From Haloarcula rubra (GTDB taxonomy: Archaea > Halobacteriota > Halobacteria > Halobacteriales > Haloarculaceae), in NCBI RefSeq assembly GCF_019599465.1, contig NZ_RKLR01000003.1, forward strand, positions 62,001 through 126,000: a stretch of 64,000 nt of DNA, in the 5' to 3' direction. This document shows positions 49,764 to 58,937 of this stretch, one piece after another. Position 1 is the stretch's first letter, and every line of letters begins with the position of its first letter. The position numbers and the translations under genes were made by a program. Below the pieces are notes generated by a model. That model had not been told where the DNA came from and did not search any database. It saw only the letters and a program-made list of their open reading frames with translations.

Positions 49764-52700
49764 TCAGAGCTGTCGACTGAGGACGGCGATACTGCCCGCG
49801 ACGAGTCCGATGCTGCCGAGCGCGAGGAGGCCCAGCAGGAGCGGGGACATCGAACCGCCGTCGCCGCCGGACTGGACCCACGACTCGGTCTGGACGGTCT
49901 TGGCCTCGCCGCCGACGGTCACCGACGCGTTCTGTCCGTTGACGCCCACAGTGTACTGGCCGGGGTGTTCGATTCGCTGGTCGAAAGTGACCGTCTTCGT
50001 CTCGCCGGGTGCGACGGTCACGGACTGGCGCTCGACCACCTCACCGAAGACGACGAAGGAGGCGTTCTCGGTGCCGGTGACGGTCCCGTCGTTGCGGAAC
50101 GTCGCGCGCACCTGCACGGACTCCCCGGCGTCGACCGTCTCGCGTTCCACGTCGACCGACGGGGGGCCGATGTCGGCTCTCGCTGGCGCGACGTCGACGG
50201 TCGTCTGGAGGCCGGCGACGGTGAGGCGCTGTTGCCCGGCCGCCGTCGGGACGACGGTAAACTGGAGACGCTCGGTCTCGCCCGCCCGAATCGTCACGCG
50301 TTCGGAGGCGACGACGCGACCGCCGAGGACCGTCGTCACCGTCTCAGACCCGTCCCGGTGCCCGGTGTTGGCGAGCGTCACCGAGACGTTCGTCGACCGG
50401 TTCGCCACCGGCGACCCGGCGACTGCGAGGTCGGTCCCGACGACCTGTGCCGTCGGGAGGCCGACGACCAGCGGTTCCTCCGGGCCGGCCGTCGCGTTGA
50501 GGACGACGGTCGAGTCGTTGCGGACCAGCGTCGTCTCGACGGGCTCCCACCCGGACCCGTTCCACGTCGCGACGACGAGCGAGTCGACCGAGCCACCACG
50601 GTCACGGACTGCCGCTCGGTCGACGGCTAGCTGGTAGGTGACCGAGGCGGGGGCGGGACCGGACGAGACGGTCGGGCCGAGTGCCAACAGCGTCTCGTCG
50701 GTGCCGGTGGGTGGCCCGTCGCTCCCGTTCCACTCGTCGGTCACGGTCACTGCGGTGTCGGGTTCGACGTCGGCGAGCGCGATACGCCGGACCGTCACCG
50801 GACCGCTTCCGAGCGCTCCGTCCTCGATTTCGGCACCGACGAGGTTCGACTCGACGTTGCTCTCGACGACGACGGCGTTCCCCTCGCGCGTCGCCGTCCC
50901 GGGGGGTTCGACGTCGTCTGGTTCGGGCGCCGGGGCGGGGGCCGCACCGCCTCCGCCACCGCCGCCACCGCCTCCGCCGCTGTCGCTTCCGCCGCCTCCA
51001 CCGCCCCCACCGCCACCGCTGGACGACTGTGCGACGGTCACCGTGACGGCGGCGCTCGCCGTCTGGCCGTACCGGCCGGTCACCTCGTACGTCGCCGTGT
51101 ACTGGCCGCTCGTCTCGAAGACGTGGCTGGTCTGTGAGGCGACAGACGTGGTCGTGGTCCCGTCGCCGAAGTCGAGACGCTGGCTCTCGACGCGGTCCGC
51201 CGGGGTCGCCTCGGCGGTGAACACCACTGTCTCGCCCGGCTGCACCTGCTGGCTGTCCGCCGACAGCGTGGCCGTCAGGTCCGTCGCGGCCTCGACGCTG
51301 ACCGTCGCTGTCGCCGTCGACGACACGTTCTCGGCGTCCGTGACGGTCACGCTCACCGTCCGGTTGCCGACGGTGTCGAACGCCGTGGTCAGCGTGGCGT
51401 TCGCCGTCACGTTCTCGGCGGTGCCGTCGCCGTCGGTGTCCCACTCGTAGGTGGCGCCACCGCGGGGGACCGTCGAGTTGCTGGCGTCCAGCGTGACGTT
51501 CGCCGCCGGACGTGCAGTCGCGGGTGCGTCGAGTCTGGCGACCGGGTCCTCGGTCGCGTTACGCTGGACGGCGACTGTCGCGTTCGCGCTGTCCGTCTGT
51601 CCGCTGGCGTCGGCGACGGTGACGGCCACCGTCCGATTCCCCGTGGTGGCGAACGTCGTCTGAATCTGCGACGCCGTGGTTCGCCGGTCGACCGTCCCGT
51701 CGCCGTCCACGTCCCAGCGGTACTCGGTGATACCGAAGTCGTCCGTCGAGTTGCCCGCGTCCAGCACGATGCTCTCGTTCCGGAGCGCCGTCTCCGGCGC
51801 CGACAGGGCCGCGCTGGGCGGTTGGTCGACGACGACGTCGATACTGGTGTTCGCCGTGTCGGTGTCGCCCTGGCCGTCGCTGACGGTCAGCGAGACGTTG
51901 TACGAGCCAGCCTGCGTGTAGGTGTGCTGCACGGTGGGGCCGGTCGCGCTGGTGCCGTCACCGAGCGTCCACGCGTACGTGGCCGACTCGCCGACGGTCG
52001 AGTTACGCCCGTCGAAGGTGACCGTCTCGCCCACGTTGGCTTCTGTCGGCCCCTCGATAACCGCCTCGACGGACTGGTTGGACGTGACTGTCACCGAGGC
52101 CGTGGCCTCGCCGCGCCGCCGCTCCATGTCGTCGACGAACACGGTGACCGTCTTCTCGCCGGTCGTGTCGTACGTCCGGTTCAGCGTCGGCCCGTCCGTC
52201 TCGACATCGACGGTGCCGTCGCCGTCCGTGTCCCAGAAGTAGCCGTAGATGTCCCCGTCGTCCGTCGAGTTGCTGGCGTCGTAGGTGACCGTCTGGCCGA
52301 CGGTGGCGTTCGACGGCGACGCCGTCAGCGACGCGTCAGGTGCGCTCCCGGCCGCACACGCCCCCTGCTGGACCGACACCGAGGCGTTCTTCGAGAGCGG
52401 GGCGAGGCGCTCCTCCGGCCCTCTGGCACTCCAGTTCAGTGGGTCGTCGGCGTACGCCCAGTCCTTGCTCTCTTTTGCGTAGGTGTCGTTCCCCCACTCG
52501 GCGTCGACGACGATGGCGGAGTCGTTGGCGTGCGCGAGCCCGCGCAGCGCGCCCCCGTCGTTCCGGTCCGGTTCCCACATCCAGTCCATCTGGCTGGACG
52601 TGTCGTTGTGGACGAATCGGTCGTCCTGGTTGGGGTAATTGTCGTCTTCGACGGCCCACTCCGCCTCTGTCGGGATGTTCGTGATGTCCATCGAGACGGC

Positions 52701-53060
52701 GCCGGCGGTGTCGCCCCCGTCGTTGCGCTTGTCGTGGAGGAAGACGAGACTGTCGCCCTGAGACCCGCGATAGACGTAGAACTGGCTTACCTGCGACACC
52801 TGCCGCTCGTCGGTCCCGTGAGAGCTGAAGTCCGTGTCGTTCTGGTAGTCGTAGTACGTGACGACGTCCTGTGACCCGTCCCCGACGATGGTAAGCGGAA
52901 CACACCGCTCGCCCTGCACCACGCTGTAGGCGGCCGGTCTGTTCTCGACGTTCTCGACGTTCCCCGCGGCCGTGCCGACCGGTCCTAAGGGGCCGATACT
53001 TGCGCCGACGACGAGCAGTACCAAAGCGATGCTCCTGATTGCGAGTGTCTCCCGTTCCAT
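49764..53060 (-). CDS. Large secreted multi-PKD-domain surface protein with C-terminal anchor
   Basis: The 1098-residue protein has a signal peptide (residues 1-32) and a Trp/Asp-rich N-domain with no recognised family (about 40-240). About five PKD repeats with the YDASNSTDDG/YxWDxDGDG pattern cover about 245-675. A striking poly-Gly linker at 679-706 (nt 50941-51024) separates them from a beta-rich C-terminal half. CARDB-like strands lie near 890-1050 and a membrane anchor ends the protein (MSPLLLGLLALGSIGLVAG). Many NxS/T sequons indicate glycosylation by AglB. It probably forms extended surface structures. Confidence 0.82.
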   Translation of the reverse strand: MERETLAIRSIALVLLVVGASIGPLGPVGTAAGNVENVENRPAAYSVVQGERCVPLTIVGDGSQDVVTYYDYQNDTDFSSHGTDERQVSQVSQFYVYRGSQGDSLVFLHDKRNDGGDTAGAVSMDITNIPTEAEWAVEDDNYPNQDDRFVHNDTSSQMDWMWEPDRNDGGALRGLAHANDSAIVVDAEWGNDTYAKESKDWAYADDPLNWSARGPEERLAPLSKNASVSVQQGACAAGSAPDASLTASPSNATVGQTVTYDASNSTDDGDIYGYFWDTDGDGTVDVETDGPTLNRTYDTTGEKTVTVFVDDMERRRGEATASVTVTSNQSVEAVIEGPTEANVGETVTFDGRNSTVGESATYAWTLGDGTSATGPTVQHTYTQAGSYNVSLTVSDGQGDTDTANTSIDVVVDQPPSAALSAPETALRNESIVLDAGNSTDDFGITEYRWDVDGDGTVDRRTTASQIQTTFATTGNRTVAVTVADASGQTDSANATVAVQRNATEDPVARLDAPATARPAANVTLDASNSTVPRGGATYEWDTDGDGTAENVTANATLTTAFDTVGNRTVSVTVTDAENVSSTATATVSVEAATDLTATLSADSQQVQPGETVVFTAEATPADRVESQRLDFGDGTTTTSVASQTSHVFETSGQYTATYEVTGRYGQTASAAVTVTVAQSSSGGGGGGGGGGSDSGGGGGGGGGGGAAPAPAPEPDDVEPPGTATREGNAVVVESNVESNLVGAEIEDGALGSGPVTVRRIALADVEPDTAVTVTDEWNGSDGPPTGTDETLLALGPTVSSGPAPASVTYQLAVDRAAVRDRGGSVDSLVVATWNGSGWEPVETTLVRNDSTVVLNATAGPEEPLVVGLPTAQVVGTDLAVAGSPVANRSTNVSVTLANTGHRDGSETVTTVLGGRVVASERVTIRAGETERLQFTVVPTAAGQQRLTVAGLQTTVDVAPARADIGPPSVDVERETVDAGESVQVRATFRNDGTVTGTENASFVVFGEVVERQSVTVAPGETKTVTFDQRIEHPGQYTVGVNGQNASVTVGGEAKTVQTESWVQSGGDGGSMSPLLLGLLALGSIGLVAGSIAVLSRQL

Positions 53061-53118
53061 GATGGTCCGACGGGCTGGTGCCCGACTGAGTATGGCCGGG
53101 TTTCAGAAGAGTACGGCT

Positions 53119-53126
53119 TTGTTATA
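53119..53126 (-). promoter_or_regulatory. TATAACAA promoter element upstream of PKD protein
   Basis: The reverse strand reads GCTCTATAACAAAGCC and lies 58 nt before the ATG at 53060. No mini-ORF is visible here, so the transcript would have a leader of roughly 30 nt. Confidence 0.5.
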
Positions 53127-53152
53127 GAGCGCCGTCTCTCGGTAACGGCCAC

Positions 53153-54262
53153 TTACACCGAGTCGGTGTTCAGTTGAATCTGCTCGCCGGCGGCCGGTCG
53201 TGCCGCGGCCCGCCGCACCTCTTCCATGATGCGAAGCGTCCACGTCCCCTCGGCGACGGGGACCGGCATCGGGTCGCCGTTGAGAATCGCTCTGGCCTCG
53301 GCGTCGAACTGGTAGTAGTGGGAGTCGAGGTCGCGTTCGGCCGCCCAGTCGTCGGTGAAGCTCCGGCGGGCGACGGCGACGACGTTCTCCAGCGTCCCCT
53401 CGATGCGGCCGAGGACGTGGTCGACGTTCGTGAGCGCGCGGGCCTTCGCGGAGGCCTCGTAGTCCCGGTCGAGGACCGTCACCGTCTGGGAGACGACGTC
53501 GACGAGCAGACTGCCCCGCTCGCCGTGGATTCGGATGGACTTGTGCGGGACGTCGCTGGCCAGTATCGTGGCGTTACACAGGACGTCCGTCTCGCTCGTG
53601 TACTGGAACTGGACGCTGTCGTAGTCGAACCCTTGCTCGTACTCTCTGGTGAGAGTGGTCTGGGCCTGAATCGCGTCGTCGTCGACCGGGTAGCCGCCGA
53701 GTTTCAGCACGATGTAGATGGGGTGTGGGAGTCCCTCCTCGAACTCGCCGCCGGGGAGGTCGAACGCCCACGCGCCCCGGCGCACGTCGTCGGGGTACGT
53801 CTCGCCGGTGTAGAGGATGTTCACGGAGCGGACGTCGCCGATGGCGCCGCGGTCGACGAGCCGGGTCGCCTTGCGAACGGCCGGGTCGAAGTTGTGGTTG
53901 TGGACGACCGACACCGGCACGTCGTGGTCGGCGGCGAGCGATTCCAGTTCCTCCGCTTCGACTACCGACGTCGTCACGGGCTTCTCTATCTGGACGGCGA
54001 TATCGTCCTCGATGGCCATCCGCGCCAGGTCGAGGTGTGTCTGGACGGGCGTACAGAGGTGAATCCAGTCGAGGTCTTCACGGGCGAGCATCCCCTCGAA
54101 GTCGGCGAAGGCACCGATGTCGTACTCGGTCGCTTTCGCTCGCGCTCGTGACTCGTCGAGGTCACATATCGCGACGAGGTTCGTCAGCGGACACTTCTGG
54201 AGGCCGGAGAGGTGGACGTCGGACACCGTGCCGCCGCCGACGACTGCGCTGTTCAGCGTCAT
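53153..54262 (-). CDS. Gfo/Idh/MocA family oxidoreductase
   Basis: The 369-residue protein has the Rossmann start AVVGGGTVSDVHLSGLQ and the family EKPVTTS motif near residue 95. The catalytic-region GxxxHxxH-like GLPHPIYIVLKLGG is also present. It is a NAD(P)-dependent dehydrogenase likely acting on a nucleotide sugar or inositol. The surrounding glycan genes suggest a sugar-nucleotide step. Start chosen at ATG 54262; a GTG 6 nt upstream also exists. A TATAACAA element lies 27 nt before the ATG. Confidence 0.88.
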   Translation of the reverse strand: MTLNSAVVGGGTVSDVHLSGLQKCPLTNLVAICDLDESRARAKATEYDIGAFADFEGMLAREDLDWIHLCTPVQTHLDLARMAIEDDIAVQIEKPVTTSVVEAEELESLAADHDVPVSVVHNHNFDPAVRKATRLVDRGAIGDVRSVNILYTGETYPDDVRRGAWAFDLPGGEFEEGLPHPIYIVLKLGGYPVDDDAIQAQTTLTREYEQGFDYDSVQFQYTSETDVLCNATILASDVPHKSIRIHGERGSLLVDVVSQTVTVLDRDYEASAKARALTNVDHVLGRIEGTLENVVAVARRSFTDDWAAERDLDSHYYQFDAEARAILNGDPMPVPVAEGTWTLRIMEEVRRAAARPAAGEQIQLNTDSV

Positions 54263-54289
54263 CGTCACATCACCTCGGTGCTGTCGGTA

Positions 54290-54297
54290 TTGTTATA
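54290..54297 (-). promoter_or_regulatory. TATAACAA promoter element upstream of Gfo/Idh gene
   Basis: The reverse strand reads CGCCTATAACAATACC, 27 nt before the ATG at 54262, giving a leaderless main gene. Confidence 0.55.
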
Positions 54298-54416
54298 GGC
54301 GCTGTGTGCGGCGGTAAGGCCCTTCTACTGGCGTCGTCACGACGCCGTTACCGGTGGCCGACGCCGTCGTCCCGTCGATAGCCGCCGAATCGACCGGACG
54401 CACGGCACAAGCCGAC

Positions 54417-54424
54417 CATAACAA
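54417..54424 (+). promoter_or_regulatory. CATAACAA promoter element before GT2 gene
   Basis: GACCATAACAATGCCC is followed 30 nt later by the mini-ORF ATG at 54455. Confidence 0.55.
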
Positions 54425-54454
54425 TGCCCGAGACAACACCAGTTTCCGGCGAGA

Positions 54455-54493
54455 ATGGGCCCTGAAACTCCCCGGCGCGTCGGAGCGTGGTGA
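54455..54493 (+). CDS. Possible leader mini-ORF before GT2 gene (12 aa)
   Basis: ATG 54455 encodes MGPETPRRVGAW and ends in TGA at 54493, 2 nt before the main ATG at 54496. It starts 30 nt after CATAACAA, consistent with leaderless initiation and coupling. Confidence 0.4.
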   Translation: MGPETPRRVGAW

Positions 54494-54495
54494 CG

Positions 54496-55539
54496 ATGTA
54501 CCGTGACGCAACCGTCGCCGTCGTCGTGCCAGCGTACAACGAGGAGGGACTGGTAGGCGAGACTATCGAGACGATTCCCGGCTACGTCGACCGGATATAC
54601 GCCGTCGAGGACGGGTCGACCGACGGGACGTGGGCGGAGATACGCCAGACCGCCGAGCGCGTCAACGCCGCCTCGACGTCCAGAAACGGCTTCTCGCGTC
54701 GTGTCGTTCCCATCAAGCACGACGCGAACCGCGGCGTCGGGGGTGCGATAAAGACCGGCTACCTCGCCGCCCGCGAGGACGGCATCGACGTGACCGCGGT
54801 CATGGGCGGGGACGCCCAGATGCAACCGGAACTGCTCGAAGGCGTCGTCCGCCCGATCGTTGAGGGCGAGGCCGACTACGTCAAAGGGAATCGGCTCATG
54901 AACGAGGCCCACCGGAGCGGGATGCCCCGGTTCCGCTACGTCGGCAATCGCATCCTCACGTGGCTGACCCGCATCGCGAGCGGCTACTGGACCATCGGCG
55001 ACCCGCAGAACGGGTACACCGCCATCTCGCTGCACGCACTGGAGGAGGCTGGCATCGAGGACATGTACGAGTACTACGGCTACTGCAACGACCTCCTCGT
55101 CAGGTTGAACGTCGCGGGTCTCCGGGTCGTCGACGTGCCGCGGCCGGCGAACTACGGCGACGAGGAGAGCCACATCGCCTATCGCTCGTACATCCCGAAG
55201 GTGTCGGGGATGCTCCTGCGGAACTTCCTCTGGCGCCTGCGGACCAAACACGTCGAGGAGGGGCCGTACTCGATGCTCGCGCTGTTCGTCGGCGCGGCGA
55301 TGACTGTCCTCGCCGGTGTCGTCGACGCCGTGCGGAGCGATGGGTCCCTCCTCGAATCCCTCCCCCGCCTGCTCGGGTCGCTCCTCCTCGGCACCGCCTT
55401 CCTCGCCGGGGCGTTACTGGTCGACCGGAACTACGAACAGCATCTCGACGACCGTATCGACCCGCCCGTGGCCGACGCGGAGTCCGAGGGTAGCGAAGAG
55501 TCCTCGGCCTCCGTCTCGCCCGCCGTCGGCGACGACTGA
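54496..55539 (+). CDS. GT2 glycosyltransferase with C-terminal membrane helices (DPM-like)
   Basis: The 347-residue enzyme starts VAVVVPAYNEEGLVGETIETIP and has VEDGSTDGTW and the metal motif GGDAQMQPELLEGVV. A DPQNGYTAISLHAL acceptor loop and an interfacial helix follow. Two membrane segments lie near 255-310 (MLALFVGAAMTVLAGVVDAV and LLGSLLLGTAFLAGALLV). It resembles dolichyl-phosphate mannose or glucose synthases and would make a lipid-linked sugar. The tail is acidic and Ser-rich. Start is ATG 54496. Confidence 0.86.
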   Translation: MYRDATVAVVVPAYNEEGLVGETIETIPGYVDRIYAVEDGSTDGTWAEIRQTAERVNAASTSRNGFSRRVVPIKHDANRGVGGAIKTGYLAAREDGIDVTAVMGGDAQMQPELLEGVVRPIVEGEADYVKGNRLMNEAHRSGMPRFRYVGNRILTWLTRIASGYWTIGDPQNGYTAISLHALEEAGIEDMYEYYGYCNDLLVRLNVAGLRVVDVPRPANYGDEESHIAYRSYIPKVSGMLLRNFLWRLRTKHVEEGPYSMLALFVGAAMTVLAGVVDAVRSDGSLLESLPRLLGSLLLGTAFLAGALLVDRNYEQHLDDRIDPPVADAESEGSEESSASVSPAVGDD

Positions 55540-55571
55540 CGGCAGCAAGGTCTTACTCGGTGTAAAGCCAC

Positions 55572-55579
55572 CATAACAA
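55572..55579 (+). promoter_or_regulatory. CATAACAA promoter element before Tat beta-helix lipoprotein
   Basis: CCACCATAACAATTCG lies 25 nt before the ATG at 55605, leaderless spacing. Confidence 0.55.
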
Positions 55580-55604
55580 TTCGATTCTCGTCGTCAGGGA
55601 CGGT

Positions 55605-57032
55605 ATGTCACGGGAGTGGACGCGTCGTCGGTTGCTCGCCAGACTCGGCGCCGCTGGTCTGCTCGGCTCACTCGCCGGGTGTCCACGCGAGGACGGCGCG
55701 CCGAGGACCACGACGCCCACGGAACGGACGACGCGGCCGACCACCGTCGACACCGCCGTCTCCAGAGAGACGCCGACGGCCACCGAGTCAGCGACCGCCA
55801 CGCCGGCCCCCGAGGACTACGACAAGGTCGTCGACGTCGTCGAGGAAGGCGCCGACCCGACCGGGTCCGTCTCCATCCACTCGACGCTCCAGTCGCTGGA
55901 CACCGACCACACGCTGGTCCGGTTCCCGCCCGGCGAGTACCTGCTCGACGAACACTGGTACGTCGACGAGTTCACTCGGCTGGGCATCGTCGGCCCGGAG
56001 GCGACCATCACCACCGTCCCGAACTTCGGTGGGCCGCTGTTCGGGCTGGGTCGCAGCGAGGACGCAACCGACCTCGCCGTCGAGGGGCTGACGTTCGACT
56101 TTCGGCGGGAGAACACCGGACCACGGCCGCTCCACCTGACCGTCGCCGACGACCTGCACGTCTCGGACGTCACCGTGCGCGGCGAGTTCGACGTGGACCA
56201 GGACGGGATGCGGTTCGGCGTCACCGACCCCGACGGGACGGGAGTCGTCCGACGCCTCCGCATGCCGGACGGTGGCGCCCCTCAGTTCACGAACACCGGC
56301 TGTTACGTCGGCGACGACCACCGCGGCCACGTCCGGTTCGAGGACTGTCTCGTGGGTGGATTCCCGGACAACGGCCTCTACGCCTCCCCCGCGCCGGGTC
56401 GCGTCGACGTCGTCGGCGGTCGGTACGAGAACAACGGCGTCTCGAACGTGCGGGTGAGCGGGCCAGCGACCGTCGAGGGCGTGACGGTCCGCTGTGACAC
56501 GGCCCGGCCGGGCGTCCCGAACATGCGCGGCATCCGCCTCCGCGAGGGTTCGAACGTCCTCGTCGACGGCTGTCGCGTCGTGATGGACCGCGTGACGGAG
56601 AGCGACGGCGCCATCACCTGCGCCAACTGGCTCGAGTCGGCCACGATTCGGAACACCCACGTCACCGTCCGGGCCGACGGGGTCCGGGCGCTCTGGGCGA
56701 AAGACCCGAAGAACGGCTCCAGCGCGGAACGCCGCTACCCGCTGCAGATTCGGAACCTCACCGTCGACGGGTCCGCCGCCGGGAACACGGCGATAATGAT
56801 AAGCGGGCGGAACGGGACGCTCCTCGACGGCCTCTGTGTCTGCCAGACCGGCCGGGGGCGGAACGGCGTCACTGTCGTCCAGTCGGCCGACTCCGCCCTC
56901 CGCCAGTCGTCCATCACCGTCACCGGGACACCGCTGGTGACCGAACAAGCGGCGCTCGACAGGCGTGACCTCAGCCTCCAGTCGCTCGGGAGTCCCGGCC
57001 GCGTGAGCAACGGCGTGTGTGACTGCTCGTGA
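55605..57032 (+). CDS. Tat-exported lipoprotein with right-handed beta-helix
   Basis: The 475-residue protein starts with a twin-arginine signal (WTRRRLLARLGAAGLLGSLAGC) ending in a lipobox Cys at about residue 26, so it is lipid-anchored outside the cell. A Thr/Pro/Glu linker follows. From about residue 90 the repeats read LVRFPPGEYLLDEHWYVDEFTRLGIVGPEATITTV and continue as parallel beta-helix coils with N-x-S/T sequons. Such folds bind or cleave polysaccharides. A role on surface glycan is inferred; no catalytic triad is assigned. Confidence 0.83.
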   Translation: MSREWTRRRLLARLGAAGLLGSLAGCPREDGAPRTTTPTERTTRPTTVDTAVSRETPTATESATATPAPEDYDKVVDVVEEGADPTGSVSIHSTLQSLDTDHTLVRFPPGEYLLDEHWYVDEFTRLGIVGPEATITTVPNFGGPLFGLGRSEDATDLAVEGLTFDFRRENTGPRPLHLTVADDLHVSDVTVRGEFDVDQDGMRFGVTDPDGTGVVRRLRMPDGGAPQFTNTGCYVGDDHRGHVRFEDCLVGGFPDNGLYASPAPGRVDVVGGRYENNGVSNVRVSGPATVEGVTVRCDTARPGVPNMRGIRLREGSNVLVDGCRVVMDRVTESDGAITCANWLESATIRNTHVTVRADGVRALWAKDPKNGSSAERRYPLQIRNLTVDGSAAGNTAIMISGRNGTLLDGLCVCQTGRGRNGVTVVQSADSALRQSSITVTGTPLVTEQAALDRRDLSLQSLGSPGRVSNGVCDCS

Positions 57033-57044
57033 CCGCGCCGGTGC

Positions 57045-58655
57045 TCACTCGCCGTCCGCGAGGTAGCCGAGGTTGGCGAGTCGGTCGGCCACGTCGTGGT
57101 CCTCCCGAACCCGCCGCTCCGTGGTCTCGTAGTCGGGGTACGACTCGACCGGTGACGGGTCGACTATCGGGAGCGGGGTCCCGTCCATCCGCTCGGCACG
57201 CGGAACGCCGAGCGTACTCAGGACCGTCGGTGCCACGTCGAACAGGTGCGCGTCCGCGAGCGACGCCGACCCGTCGACGGCCGGCCCCGTCGCGGCGACG
57301 ACGCCGTCGCGCTTGTGGTTCCACGGCTCACGGGGCGTCCCGAACCACTCGCCGAGCAGGGAGCCGTTGAGGAAGTTGTCGAACGCTCGGGGGACGACGA
57401 CCACGTCCGGCGCGTCCTCGACGTAGGGGCCGTCGAAGACGGCCTCCCGCGGGCGGACCGCCTCGAAGACCCGTTCCCCGTCCGGGTCTTCGAGGGCCGC
57501 CAGCCGGTCGATAACCTCCCGGCGCGTCGACTCGTACGCGTCCGGGTCGACGACGCCCTCGGGTTCGCGGCCCGCGAGGTTGAGACGGACGCCCAGTTCG
57601 ATGCGGTCGCGCATGTACGCTCGCGAAGCACGGAAGTCGACCTGCTCCGTGCCCGCCCGGACGGCGTCGGTCGGCACGATTCGAGCGACGGTGTCTGCCA
57701 GCCCGAGCGGCTCGAGGACGGCCTCGACGCGCTGACTCGTCACACCGGCGCGGGCGAGGAGGCCGACGCCCCGTTCCAACGGGCCGGGGTCGGGCGTCCC
57801 GCCGCTCTCGCCCTGCTGGAGGCGACGGCGAGCGATGGCGTCCCACGACGGCATCCCCTCCCCGCCGGTCGTCGTCGCAAGCAGGTTCCAGTCCCGTAAG
57901 CACTCGTTAACGCGGATTTCGTGCCCCTCGTAGGGGCCGATGCCGTGGTCGCTGACCACGACGACGTTCTCCGGGGCCGCGGCGTCGAGGGCCATCGCTA
58001 CGGCGTCGTCGACGGCCTCGAACACACACTCGACGGCCTCGGTGTCTTCCGGTCGCCGGTGGAACACCGTGTCGGTCTGCTGGAACTCCAGAAAGCCGAA
58101 GTCCGGGTCGAACCGGTCGACGAGGTAGGCGAACGCGTCGCCTCTGGACCTCGCGTGTGCCGCTACGTCGTCGAGTGCCGCCTCGCCCGGTGTGTCCATC
58201 GGCCCGTAGACCGAGTAGGACCCGATGGCCGAACGCACGTCGTCGAGGATACCCTCGGGGTGGCCCGGCGGGTCCTCCGGAGAGACGTAACCCGGGATTA
58301 CCGCGCCGTCGACGTCGCTCGCGGGGCCGGTCACCGGGACGTTCACCACGACGCTGCTGTGGCCGTGGTGATCCATCAACTCCCACAGTGCGTGGGCGCG
58401 AACGTCCGTCGCGTCCACGACGTCGTGGTCGTAGCCGTCGAAGCGGAGGAACCCGTAGACGCCGTGTTTCCCGGGGTTGACGCCGGTGTACAGCGACGGC
58501 CACGCGCTCGGTGTCCACGGCGGGAGTTGCGAGGTCAGCGGCCCGCTGACGCCCTCCTCGAAGAGTCCCGACAGCGTCGGCGTCACCCCGGCGTCGAACA
58601 GCGGTTCGAGGACCGAGCGACAGACCCCGTCCAACCCCAACAGCAGTGTCTGCAT
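57045..58655 (-). CDS. Type I phosphodiesterase / nucleotide pyrophosphatase family protein
   Basis: The 536-residue enzyme has the superfamily metal strand LLLGLDGVCRSVLEP. The nucleophile region is PPWTPSAWPSLYTGVNPGKHGVYGF (Thr or Ser before the AWPS). VVVVSDHGIGPYEGHE with the second metal-binding Asp-His follows. The C-terminus is RLANLGYLADGE, like the two relatives at 22.8 and 24.3 kb. It is soluble and lacks a signal peptide. It may remove or transfer phosphoryl groups in glycan or lipid carrier metabolism. A TATAACGAA element is 26 nt before its ATG. Confidence 0.88.
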   Translation of the reverse strand: MQTLLLGLDGVCRSVLEPLFDAGVTPTLSGLFEEGVSGPLTSQLPPWTPSAWPSLYTGVNPGKHGVYGFLRFDGYDHDVVDATDVRAHALWELMDHHGHSSVVVNVPVTGPASDVDGAVIPGYVSPEDPPGHPEGILDDVRSAIGSYSVYGPMDTPGEAALDDVAAHARSRGDAFAYLVDRFDPDFGFLEFQQTDTVFHRRPEDTEAVECVFEAVDDAVAMALDAAAPENVVVVSDHGIGPYEGHEIRVNECLRDWNLLATTTGGEGMPSWDAIARRRLQQGESGGTPDPGPLERGVGLLARAGVTSQRVEAVLEPLGLADTVARIVPTDAVRAGTEQVDFRASRAYMRDRIELGVRLNLAGREPEGVVDPDAYESTRREVIDRLAALEDPDGERVFEAVRPREAVFDGPYVEDAPDVVVVPRAFDNFLNGSLLGEWFGTPREPWNHKRDGVVAATGPAVDGSASLADAHLFDVAPTVLSTLGVPRAERMDGTPLPIVDPSPVESYPDYETTERRVREDHDVADRLANLGYLADGE

Positions 58656-58937
58656 CGTAGCCGTCTCCCGCGGCTGTTGGCTTCGTTATACGAGTCTTAC
58701 TGCCGACAGCAGTGTGGTATGCAACTCCTAGACACACGTTACTGAGGAGTAGATTCAGCTTAGGGAACTATTTCTTCGCGTGTCTATAGAAAACCTGAAT
58801 TAAGTTCCTGCTACGAGGAACCAACTACGGGTGGTAAGAAGACCGTACGTAGTCGGTGACTAATCTCGCCTAAGTAGGATAACCCTACGCAGCAGCTGGT
58901 CAGAACACCTTTTCAGGTAGGTTGAGCCTGCCCGGAT
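58656..58937. other. AT-richer intergenic stretch of 282 nt
   Basis: This gap holds the reverse promoter element at 58682-58690. The forward half (58741-58920) is distinctly more AT-rich than surrounding DNA and contains short repeats (GTAGG...CCTAC near 58876-58890). I see no gene. A CCTTTTCAGG box at about 58909-58918 may be the promoter of the next gene. Confidence 0.4.
58682..58690 (-). promoter_or_regulatory. TATAACGAA promoter element upstream of phosphodiesterase gene
   Basis: The reverse strand reads CTCGTATAACGAAGCC, 26 nt before the ATG at 58655. It differs from TATAACAA by an inserted G. Confidence 0.45.
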
